Shown piece after piece: positions 1 through 5,573 of a DNA stretch of 5,573 bases. The stretch comes from Ferruginibacter sp. GTDB lineage: Bacteria; Bacteroidota; Bacteroidia; Chitinophagales; Chitinophagaceae. The stretch lies in assembly GCA_025352435.1 (NCBI GenBank), contig JANXTN010000226.1:1-5573 (forward strand). The letters are read 5' to 3'. Positions within the stretch are counted from its first letter, which is position 1; each line of letters opens with the position of its first letter. The notes under the pieces were generated by a model. The model was not told the DNA's origin, made no database searches, and was given only the letters and a program-made list of their open reading frames with translations. The translations under genes and the position numbers were made by a program.

Positions 1-706
1 CCGTTTTACCACGTGTTGTCTGCGCATAAATAGAATTGTAATTGAGTAAACTAAAATTCAGAAGTTCCGTTGTCATCTTTCTATCTAACGCAAAAGCAGA
101 GCCGTAGCCAGCGCCGCTACCTAATGGGTTTTTATTGGTGATATTATAAGCCGCATACAATAGAGTAATGTCATCTACAAGGCTTTCAGCAAATGCCGCA
201 AACCATAAACCGAAAGATGAAGGCATTGCTATTTGAAAATGAGTGTAGCCTGGCATAAGCACTGCCTGGTGTTGATTGCTTAATGAAATCAGCAAATCAA
301 AGAGAGCATAAACCAATTCTTTTATTGCTATAATTTCTTCCTTTAAATACAATTTTATATCTGTTGCGACCTGGTCATTGCGGCTACGACCGGTATGAAT
401 TTTTTTTCCTGCTTCGCCAATCATTTCTGTCAACATGATCTCTATCTGAGAATGTACATCTTCTACATCCTCATCAATTCTGAAATCCTTGTTTAAGATT
501 TTTTGTAAAATCACATCTAATGCTTTTTCAACCGCAGATAGTTCGTCCGTAGATAATATTCCAATACTTTGCAACATTTTAGCATGCGCCAAACTTCCAA
601 TTACGTCATGCTTTGCCAATAAAACATCAAAAATTTTATCATTCCCTACTGTAAATTTTTCTACACTTTCTGTAAGTGAAGTTTGATCTTTATTCCAAAG
701 TTTCAT
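1..706 (-). CDS. argH: Argininosuccinate lyase, N-terminal 235 residues (runs off the left edge)
   Basis: This enzyme splits argininosuccinate into arginine and fumarate, the last step of arginine synthesis, in the cytoplasm. I translated 235 codons from the ATG at 704-706 without a stop. Fumarase/aspartase-superfamily motifs are clear: DVEDVHSQIE (residues 80-89), HTGRSRNDQVATD (104-116) and MPGYTHFQ (151-158). H156 matches the conserved catalytic-site histidine of the family. The stretch AMPSSFGLW (160-168) in place of the common AQPV-type sequence is, from memory, typical of Bacteroidota ArgH. The mobile loop with the catalytic serine lies beyond the window, so completeness cannot be judged. 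The start is 9 bp after the argE stop, so the two are almost certainly cotranscribed. A run of eight A on the coding strand (plus-strand T run 400-407), within the codons for GKKI (100-103), is a possible slippage site, but the frame is intact. Confidence 0.96.
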   Translation of the reverse strand, partial: MKLWNKDQTSLTESVEKFTVGNDKIFDVLLAKHDVIGSLAHAKMLQSIGILSTDELSAVEKALDVILQKILNKDFRIDEDVEDVHSQIEIMLTEMIGEAGKKIHTGRSRNDQVATDIKLYLKEEIIAIKELVYALFDLLISLSNQHQAVLMPGYTHFQIAMPSSFGLWFAAFAESLVDDITLLYAAYNITNKNPLGSGAGYGSAFALDRKMTTELLNFSLLNYNSIYAQTTRGKT

Positions 707-715
707 AGTGTGTTG

Positions 716-1780
716 TTATAAAATATTTTCAAGTAATTTGATATAAATTTTTACTCCCTCTTCAATCTCAGCTAGATGAATGTATTCATCTGCGGAGTGA
801 CTTCTTGCGCTATCCCCCGGACCCATTTTTAATGAAGGGCAGCTAATCAATGCCTTGTCGGATGTAGTAGGAGAGCCATACATTTTTCTTCGAAGCGAAA
901 TACCGGATTGTACCAGTGGATGGGAAACCGGGATTGATGAAGATTTAATTCTAGTGCTACGGGGCAGAACGCTGCAGGAAGTATTTTCTGTAATTATTTT
1001 AAGAATATCCTCGTGCATATATAGTTCATTAATTCTTATATCGACTGTAAATGTGCACACTTCAGGTACCATGTTGTGTTGCAGTCCGGCATTTAATATT
1101 GTTACACTCATTTTTACAGGACCTAGCAAATCCGATACTTTCTCAAATTGAAAATTTTGAAACCATTGTATATCTTTTAAAGCTTTATAAATGGCATTTT
1201 CTCCTTCTTCTCTGGCGGCATGGCCTGCCTTTCCCGTTACAATACAATCAATTACCAACAAACCTTTCTCAGCTATTGCCATTTCCATTTGTGTAGGTTC
1301 ACCAATGATAGCAACTTCTATTTTTGGCAAATGTGCATACAATAATTCAATCCCATCAGTTCCGGATATTTCTTCTTCTCCCGTAGCAGCAAAAATTAAA
1401 TTATAAGCTAAATTTTCTTTTGAATAGAAATATAAAAAAGTTGAAAGTAAGCTTACCAATGCTCCACCTGCATCATTGCTCCCCAGTCCAAATAGTTTCC
1501 CATCTTCTATGTTACCATCGTAATGATTCCTTGTATATCCACTATTGGCGGGTACTGTATCGTGGTGACTGTTTAAAAGGATGGTAGGCTTCCCTTCATC
1601 AAAATGCAGATTCTTTACCCATACATTGTTCTTTATTCTATTTACTTCCGCACAATTTTTTTCTAAAAAATCATATAGTATTCTTGCAGTGTTTTCTTCC
1701 TGTTTGCTTAATGAGGGAGTTTGAACTAAATTTTGTAATAGTGTGATTGCTTCTTTTGTAAGAGATGGAATTGTATTCAT
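716..1780 (-). CDS. argE: M20-family N-acyl-citrulline deacylase (ArgE-type), 354 aa
   Basis: A zinc-dependent M20 peptidase-family amidohydrolase. By context it removes the acyl group (acetyl, or more likely succinyl) from acylcitrulline made by ArgF', giving citrulline for ArgG. Numbered from the ATG at 1778-1780, the metal-site motifs are complete: SHHDTVP with H72 and D74, GSNDAGG with bridging D103, TGEEE with base E135 and ligand E136, GEPT with E161, and ARSHSADEY with H328. AGHAA (185-189) lies in the dimerisation (lid) domain. The open frame extends upstream to 1870, but those 30 extra codons overlap the toxin gene in another frame and look unlike the family. MNTIPSLTKEAITLL is a typical M20 N-terminus and leaves a 31-bp gap after the toxin. 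Its closeness to argF' and argH, not the motifs, sets the substrate; M20 members also include succinyl-diaminopimelate desuccinylase and carboxypeptidases. Confidence 0.9.
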   Translation of the reverse strand: MNTIPSLTKEAITLLQNLVQTPSLSKQEENTARILYDFLEKNCAEVNRIKNNVWVKNLHFDEGKPTILLNSHHDTVPANSGYTRNHYDGNIEDGKLFGLGSNDAGGALVSLLSTFLYFYSKENLAYNLIFAATGEEEISGTDGIELLYAHLPKIEVAIIGEPTQMEMAIAEKGLLVIDCIVTGKAGHAAREEGENAIYKALKDIQWFQNFQFEKVSDLLGPVKMSVTILNAGLQHNMVPEVCTFTVDIRINELYMHEDILKIITENTSCSVLPRSTRIKSSSIPVSHPLVQSGISLRRKMYGSPTTSDKALISCPSLKMGPGDSARSHSADEYIHLAEIEEGVKIYIKLLENIL

Positions 1781-1811
1781 TTTTAAAAGAGAGCAATTGA
1801 ATTCCCAAAAA

Positions 1812-2189
1812 TTAAACTGTTTTTGTATTGTTTTTAAGCCATTTGACAATTCCTTCAAATTTGATTTCACCCGTAGAGATTTTGATAGTGAAATGATAAA
1901 CGTCTTCTTGGGTAGCAGTAAAAGAGCTATTAAATTCCTTTAATAAAGCTATAACCCAAATAATTCCTGTCCTTTTATTTCCATCAACAAAAGGATGATT
2001 TATAATTAAACTTTCCCCCAAAGCTGCTGCCTTTTCAAAAGCGGTTAGGTACAAATATTCACCTCCAAAAGTTTGAAAAGGCCGAACAATTGCACTCTCT
2101 AAAATGCCCAGATCTCTTATCCCTACCGCACCTCCAAAATCTTCAATGGAAACTTCATGTAATTTTAAAACATCACCTACCAAAATCAT
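1812..2189 (-). CDS. doc: Doc-type (death-on-curing) Fic-fold toxin, 125 aa
   Basis: Probable toxin of a type II toxin-antitoxin pair. The signature HPFVDGNKRTG (residues 65-75) matches the Doc form of the Fic motif, HxFx(D/A)(G/A)NKR. The lysine (K72) sits where AMP-transferring Fic enzymes have glycine. In phage P1 Doc that change goes with kinase activity that phosphorylates elongation factor EF-Tu and stops translation; the same activity here is inferred. GGAVGIRDLGILESAI (19-34) and EKAAALGESLIINHPF (52-67) are also typical of the family, and 125 aa is normal length. The ATG at 2187-2189 overlaps the antitoxin stop as ATGA, which implies translational coupling. All motif residues are present, so I see no sign of decay. 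It lies between argB and argE on the same strand, with no obvious metabolic link to them. Confidence 0.92.
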   Translation of the reverse strand: MILVGDVLKLHEVSIEDFGGAVGIRDLGILESAIVRPFQTFGGEYLYLTAFEKAAALGESLIINHPFVDGNKRTGIIWVIALLKEFNSSFTATQEDVYHFTIKISTGEIKFEGIVKWLKNNTKTV

Positions 2190-2383
2190 TGAGCAAGTTT
2201 TTGAAGTGTGTCTCCATATTGATCTTTTATCTGGTCATAATATTGAAAAAGATTCAATGGTTTATCGACCCCACTTTCACCACTCATTTTTGACAGATGC
2301 TCTAAAATTTCTTTTAAAGCCTTCTCATTTTCCAGCTTTGTTATCTCATTAATAGCTTTCAATTTCATTTCTGCTATACTCAT
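2186..2383 (-). CDS. Probable antitoxin of the Doc toxin, 65 aa
   Basis: Small, charged protein directly upstream of the Doc toxin, overlapping its start by four bases (ATGA). Size, order and overlap are those of a type II antitoxin, which would bind and neutralise the toxin and often represses its own promoter. Residues 1-32 (MSIAEMKLKAINEI onwards) look like one or two amphipathic helices rich in Lys, Glu and Leu. From memory this opening is common in Bacteroidota antitoxins. A Gly/Ser-rich linker (about 34-38) leads to a C-terminal segment, NLFQYYDQIKDQYGDTLQKL (44-63), that is likely helical and is the best candidate for clamping the toxin. I do not recognise a classical Phd or other named DNA-binding fold, so the family is left open. 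The start is the first ATG in frame, 62 bp after the argB stop. I see no Shine-Dalgarno sequence. Confidence 0.8.
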   Translation of the reverse strand: MSIAEMKLKAINEITKLENEKALKEILEHLSKMSGESGVDKPLNLFQYYDQIKDQYGDTLQKLAQ

Positions 2384-2445
2384 AAAATTTGTTTATTAAA
2401 CTAAATTTACGATTTTATATTCTATTGGTTACTGAATTGCGAAGC

Positions 2446-3231
2446 TCACTCAATACTCGTTCCTGCAAAACCCTCAATAATTTTATCCAGTTCCAATGCA
2501 TGGCCTAGAGTTACTTTTTTCACGCCACTGGCGAGAGCTTTAAATGCGTTATCAATTTTTGGAATCATTCCTTCATTTATAATTTTTTCATCTTTTAAAT
2601 TTTCTGCAGATGCTTTCGTGATGGTCCTTATCGCAGAATTTTCATTATCACCACTTCTTAAAATTCCTTTTTTGTTGAAACAATAAATTAAGTGAACGTC
2701 AAAATGGGCGGATAAAGATCCAGCAATTTCAAAAGCAATTGTATCTGCATTTGTATTTAAAAGTTGGCCCTCATTGTTGTGGGTTATTGGAGCTATTACC
2801 GGAATTGATTTATTGTTAAGCAATAATTTTAAAAAACAACTATTTACTCCATCTTTCTTGATATCTCCTACAAAACCAAAATCTATGGTACCAGTGTTTC
2901 GTTTTTCGGCAGACATCAAATTAGCATCCGCACCTGACAGTCCGATAGCATCACAATTGAATGATTGCAGCTTTGCTACAATATTTTTGTTGATGAAACC
3001 GCCGTAGACCATTGTAATCAATTTCAGAGTTGCTTCATCTGTAACTCTTCTTCCATCTATTAACTTTTGTTCGATTCCCAAATCGGCAGCAAGGTCGGTA
3101 GCTAGTTTACCGCCACCATGAATTAAAATTTTGGGTTGCTGTATATCAGCAAACAATTTCAGAAATGTTACCAAATCTTCTTCCTTATCAATAATATTTC
3201 CACCAATTTTTACAACAAACATTTTCTCCAT
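2446..3231 (-). CDS. argB: N-acylglutamate kinase (ArgB), 261 aa
   Basis: An amino-acid-kinase-family enzyme that phosphorylates the gamma-carboxylate of N-acetyl- or N-succinylglutamate with ATP, the second step of the arginine pathway. Visible motifs are VVKIGGN with K8 (6-12), HGGGK (38-42), GRRVTD with R62 (60-65), LLNTNADT with N159 and D163 (157-164), and GMIPK with K225 (221-225). By alignment from memory, K8, R62, N159, D163 and K225 match the catalytic and binding residues of E. coli NAGK. Length is close to E. coli (258 aa), and there is no N-terminal helix extension of the kind found in arginine-inhibited hexameric kinases, so feedback inhibition by that route is unlikely. The ATG at 3229-3231 lies 5 bp after the argF' stop. 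A second in-frame ATG at 3220-3222 (M4) has GGAG just upstream and is a possible alternative start. Succinylglutamate as substrate is inferred from ArgF'. Confidence 0.96.
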   Translation of the reverse strand: MEKMFVVKIGGNIIDKEEDLVTFLKLFADIQQPKILIHGGGKLATDLAADLGIEQKLIDGRRVTDEATLKLITMVYGGFINKNIVAKLQSFNCDAIGLSGADANLMSAEKRNTGTIDFGFVGDIKKDGVNSCFLKLLLNNKSIPVIAPITHNNEGQLLNTNADTIAFEIAGSLSAHFDVHLIYCFNKKGILRSGDNENSAIRTITKASAENLKDEKIINEGMIPKIDNAFKALASGVKKVTLGHALELDKIIEGFAGTSIE

Positions 3232-3236
3232 CTTTG

Positions 3237-4214
3237 TTATTTTAATTCTTTTAAAATCTCTGAAAGTACAGCCTGTGCAGCCCAGACTCTATTGCTGGCT
3301 TCTGTCGTTACCAAGCTGTTTTCACTGTCCAAAACTTCATCACTTAATTCTACATTCCTTCTCACAGGAAGACAATGCATTATTTTTGCATGGTTTGTTG
3401 CTTTTAAGGTTTCCGGTGTGAGCATCCATGAAGGATCATTGTTATAAATTTTGCCATAGTCTTTATAAGTGCTCCAGTTTTTTACATACACAAAATCAGC
3501 CTCTTGTAAAGCTTCCCGTTGATTGTGGGTAATCGTTGCGCCCTTGGTAAATTTTACATCTAACTCGTAATCTTCTGGGTGTGCAATAACAAATTCTGCC
3601 TCGCCCCATGCATTTATCCATTGAGCAAAACTATTGGCAACACACTGTGGGAGCGGCTTTATATGAGGAGCCCAAGTCAAAACAATTCTAGGTCTTCTCC
3701 CAGATTCCCCCGCAGTAGGAGCAAAAGCCATTTGCTCTTTAATTGTAATAACATCAGTAAGGCTTTGTAAAGGATGAAGGGTAGAAGTCTCTAAACTGAC
3801 TACAGGAATACCTGCGTATTTTATAAATTGTTTTATCACATGCTCACTATAATCCTCTTCTTTGTTGATCAGATTTGGAAAACTTCTTACAGCAAGTATA
3901 TCAAAATAACTTCCAAGTATGGGTGCCGCATCTTTTACATGCTCCACCGTCGCTCCGCTCATGATGGCTTCTTCTTCAAATTCCAATTTCCAGCCGTCTT
4001 TGTCCACGTTAAAGGTGATTACCTGCATCCCTAAATTTTCAGCAGCAATCTGGGTGCTGATGCGGGTGCGTAAACTGGGGTTTAAAAACAACAGTCCAAT
4101 TCTCTTATTAGCTCCTAAATGCTTATCAGCAAAGGGATTTGCTTTGTAAGACAATGCTTTTTCCACCAATACGTTTATATCTTTCACATCTTCAACCGAA
4201 ATAAATTGTTTCAT
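3237..4214 (-). CDS. argF': N-acylornithine carbamoyltransferase, probably N-succinylornithine type, 325 aa
   Basis: Transfers the carbamoyl group of carbamoyl phosphate to N-acylornithine, giving N-acylcitrulline. It belongs to the AOTCase/SOTCase family of Xanthomonas and Bacteroides, not to ordinary ornithine carbamoyltransferase. Carbamoyl-phosphate motifs are SLRTR (47-51), HPLQ (147-150) and MHCLPVRRN (279-287). GWKLE (74-78), TWAPHIKPLPQ (180-190, the proline-rich loop of the trefoil knot known in this family) and YVKNW with K245 (243-247) mark the subfamily. Position 90 (codon 3945-3947, GTG) is Val, where Xanthomonas AOTCase has Glu92 and B. fragilis SOTCase has Pro90. As I recall, changing Glu92 to Val made the Xanthomonas enzyme use succinylornithine, so a succinyl substrate is favoured. 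The protein is a little longer than the B. fragilis enzyme, mainly from an insert near residues 164-174. It starts 3 bp after the argD stop. Confidence 0.95.
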   Translation of the reverse strand: MKQFISVEDVKDINVLVEKALSYKANPFADKHLGANKRIGLLFLNPSLRTRISTQIAAENLGMQVITFNVDKDGWKLEFEEEAIMSGATVEHVKDAAPILGSYFDILAVRSFPNLINKEEDYSEHVIKQFIKYAGIPVVSLETSTLHPLQSLTDVITIKEQMAFAPTAGESGRRPRIVLTWAPHIKPLPQCVANSFAQWINAWGEAEFVIAHPEDYELDVKFTKGATITHNQREALQEADFVYVKNWSTYKDYGKIYNNDPSWMLTPETLKATNHAKIMHCLPVRRNVELSDEVLDSENSLVTTEASNRVWAAQAVLSEILKELK

Positions 4215-4217
4215 TAT

Positions 4218-5351
4218 TTATGCGTTTAAAATTGTGGCAAATGAATCTAAAAATAAATCAGCCTCTTTTTTTGATATATTTAATGCAGGCAAAAGCCTGA
4301 TGGTATTCGGCTTCGCTTCGCCGGTAAAAATTTTATACTTATATAGTAGATCTTTTTTTACATGCGCCCATTCTTCCGGCATCTCTATTCCAATCATAAG
4401 CCCTCTACCACGTAATTCTTTTATTTGGGTAAACTTTTTTAATCCTTCCTGTATATAATCGCCCATATGTTTTGCATTCATCAATAAATTTTCCTGCTCC
4501 ATTACTTCGAGCACTGCCAATGCTGCTGCACATGCCAGATGATTGCCACCAAATGTGGTACCTAGCATAAAATGTTTGGGCTGTATGTGTGGGGCTATCA
4601 AAATGCCCCCTACAGGAAAACCATTTCCCATTCCTTTTGCCATACTGTAAATATCTGCCTGAATGCCTGCATAGTCATGCGCAAAAAATTGTCCGGTCCT
4701 GCCATAGCCGCATTGAACGCTATCAGCGATGTACACCGCATTGTATTTTGTACAAAGGGTTCTTATCAATTGTAAAAATGATTTACTTGCTTCTCTTATG
4801 CCCCCAACCCCTTGGATCCCTTCAACAATTACCGAGGAAATATCATTACCATAGTGCTCAAAGTAATTTGCTAGCGCTACCTCATCATTAAAAGGAAGAA
4901 ATTTTACATTATCGGTTTCGTTTATTGGTGCGACAATATTTGGGTTGTCTGTTACTGCAACCGCTAGGGAAGTTCTTCCATGAAAAGCCTTTGTAAAAGA
5001 AACAACCTTTTTTCTTCCGTTATAAAACGAAGCAAGCTTAAGCGCATTCTCATTTGCCTCTGCTCCACTATTGCACATAAATAACTGGTAGTCTTCCTTG
5101 CCAGAAATTTCCCCCAATTTTTTAGCCAGCTCTTTTTGTATCGGTATTTCAATAGAGTTTGAGTAAAAACCAATCTTATGCAATTGGTGCTGCAAACGTG
5201 CAACATAATGTGGATGCGTATGCCCTATAGAAATAACTGCATGGCCACCATACATATCCAAATAAATATTCCCTTCATCATCCCAAACATAGCTTCCTTC
5301 TGCTCGTTCAATCGCAATATTGTTAATGGGGTAAACGTCGAATAGTGTCAT
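4218..5351 (-). CDS. argD: Class III PLP aminotransferase, acylornithine aminotransferase (ArgD), 377 aa
   Basis: Converts N-acylglutamate semialdehyde and glutamate to N-acylornithine and 2-oxoglutarate. Fold-type I class III features are clear: CNSGAEAN (93-100) for phosphate binding, FHGRT (123-127), D210 to the pyridine nitrogen, SMAKGMGNG with PLP-lysine K239 (236-244), GTTFGGN (264-270) and IRLLPAL with substrate-carboxylate R352 (351-357). Two positions differ from the usual consensus. EGIQGVGG (177-184) has V182 where ornithine and acetylornithine aminotransferases have the Glu of EPxQGEGG, and ADSVQ (209-213) has S211 in place of the Glu of DExQ. Length is normal. The start MTLFDVYPI is a good family N-terminus, with no Shine-Dalgarno sequence and a 7-bp repeat tract just upstream. 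It is the first arg gene in the window; promoter and argC, if present, lie to the right. Other class III functions (succinylornithine, ornithine or GABA aminotransferase) are possible on sequence alone; the operon decides. Confidence 0.94.
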   Translation of the reverse strand: MTLFDVYPINNIAIERAEGSYVWDDEGNIYLDMYGGHAVISIGHTHPHYVARLQHQLHKIGFYSNSIEIPIQKELAKKLGEISGKEDYQLFMCNSGAEANENALKLASFYNGRKKVVSFTKAFHGRTSLAVAVTDNPNIVAPINETDNVKFLPFNDEVALANYFEHYGNDISSVIVEGIQGVGGIREASKSFLQLIRTLCTKYNAVYIADSVQCGYGRTGQFFAHDYAGIQADIYSMAKGMGNGFPVGGILIAPHIQPKHFMLGTTFGGNHLACAAALAVLEVMEQENLLMNAKHMGDYIQEGLKKFTQIKELRGRGLMIGIEMPEEWAHVKKDLLYKYKIFTGEAKPNTIRLLPALNISKKEADLFLDSFATILNA

Positions 5352-5363
5352 TTTGGGGAGTAA

Positions 5364-5391
5364 TAAGTTGTAAGTGATAAGTTGTAAGTAT
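5364..5391. repeat. Four tandem 7-bp units of TAAGTNN
   Basis: On the plus strand the units read TAAGTTG, TAAGTGA, TAAGTTG and TAAGTAT, end to end; units 1 and 3 are identical. Seen at larger scale, the 13-mer ATAAGTTGTAAGT occurs at 5363-5375 and again at 5377-5389. On the coding strand this is a row of ACTTA blocks. The tract fills most of the 52-bp gap between the four-helix-bundle gene and argD, ending 12 bp before the argD ATG. It is not a start-site signal I recognise. It could be slippage-prone DNA or part of the insertion unit that carries the neighbouring gene. Confidence 0.9.
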
Positions 5392-5403
5392 CAAATTTTA
5401 ATT

Positions 5404-5573
5404 TTATGGTTTATCCTTGTTACCAGTAAGTCTAACTTTTGAAATTAGAGAAATAAGCATTGCTTTTACTTCATTTATAATTTGATTTATTCTCTCGTAA
5501 TCATCTTGAGAAATAAACTTTAAATCCTTAGACAGTAAAATAAAATATTCAGATTCATTGGCTGAGCCTAGTG
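5404..5573 (-). CDS. Four-helix-bundle protein (S23 / 23S rRNA-IVP family), C-terminal 55 residues
   Basis: Partial gene entering from the right edge; its start is outside the window. The visible 55 codons open with LGSANESEYFILLSKDL and continue with DDYERINQIINEVKAMLISL, ending in a charged GNKDKP tail and TAA at 5404-5406. A GSA-E-E loop followed by a helix, then a second helix with the pattern E-KAML--LI, is the typical C-terminal half of the four-helix-bundle family. That family was first found in intervening sequences of bacterial 23S rRNA and is related to the Avd accessory protein of diversity-generating retroelements. Most free-standing members in Bacteroidota have no known function. 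No rRNA or retroelement is visible here. It lies 52 bp upstream of argD on the same strand, so it is probably an insertion at or just before the arg genes. The family call is from pattern memory on a fragment. Confidence 0.8.
   Translation of the reverse strand, partial: LGSANESEYFILLSKDLKFISQDDYERINQIINEVKAMLISLISKVRLTGNKDKP

Noticed and set aside
489..1406. Plus-strand open frames across argH and argE (for example 855-1151, 1051-1296)
   Set aside because: They lie antisense to well-supported enzymes, show no recognisable protein pattern, and are frame shadows.
1804..1814. TAATTTTTGGG on the minus strand before argE, resembling a -7 box
   Set aside because: The spacing between TA and TTTG is one base too long, it overlaps the toxin stop codon, and no -33 element is evident.
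2402..2409. TAAATTTA on the minus strand upstream of the antitoxin, a 7-of-8 match to the Bacteroidota -7 box TAnnTTTG
   Set aside because: No TTG-type -33 element lies at the expected distance upstream, and such a match is easy to get by chance in this AT-rich spacer.
2384..2445. Possible terminator between argB and the antitoxin
   Set aside because: I found no stable inverted repeat followed by a T run; the short GAAG/CTTC-like matches do not make a convincing hairpin.
2774..5206. Further open frames opposite or out of frame with argB, argF' and argD, including a minus-strand frame at 4964-5206
   Set aside because: All lie inside strongly conserved coding sequence in another frame, with low-complexity or family-unlike translations.
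5404..5573. A 23S rRNA intervening sequence or a diversity-generating retroelement, suggested by the S23/Avd-type fragment
   Set aside because: No rRNA sequence, reverse transcriptase or variable-repeat pair is visible in the window; the fragment sits beside metabolic genes.

Overview
The window is an AT-rich stretch of a Bacteroidota chromosome, most like Chitinophagaceae or a related family judging by protein style. Every supported gene lies on the minus strand, so transcription runs from high to low coordinates. The core is an arginine biosynthesis operon of the Bacteroidota 'acyl-citrulline' type. In this route the acyl group stays on the intermediate through the carbamoyl transfer and is removed from citrulline, not from ornithine. 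The lineage call rests on the ArgF' family, the ArgD and ArgH motif variants, and the lack of Shine-Dalgarno sequences before most starts.

In transcription order, the window opens at its right edge with the C-terminal end of a small four-helix-bundle protein of the S23/23S-rRNA-IVP family (5404-5573). A 52-bp gap follows, carrying four tandem 7-bp units. Next come argD (aminotransferase, 4218-5351), argF' (acylornithine carbamoyltransferase, 3237-4214) and argB (acylglutamate kinase, 2446-3231), separated by only 3 and 5 bp. A two-gene toxin-antitoxin module, a small antitoxin (2186-2383) and a Doc-type Fic-fold toxin (1812-2189), then interrupts the run. After it come argE (acylcitrulline deacylase, best start 1780) and argH (argininosuccinate lyase, starting at 706), which runs off the left edge.

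Together the enzymes would carry acylglutamate to arginine. ArgB phosphorylates acylglutamate, and an ArgC not in the window would reduce it. ArgD transaminates to acylornithine, ArgF' carbamoylates it to acylcitrulline, and ArgE releases citrulline. ArgG, also not in the window, makes argininosuccinate, which ArgH splits to arginine and fumarate. The acyl group is probably succinyl: the residue of ArgF' that decides this (position 90) is Val, not the Glu of acetylornithine enzymes, though also not the Pro of the Bacteroides succinylornithine enzyme.

The points most worth a second look are the Val90 variant of ArgF', the Doc toxin-antitoxin pair inside a biosynthetic operon, the four-helix-bundle gene with its heptad repeats just upstream of argD, and the loss of the usual glutamate switch residue in ArgD. 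I see no RNA gene, CRISPR array, insertion sequence or convincing terminator. No gene-free stretch exceeds about 65 bp. I did not find a wholly new system here.
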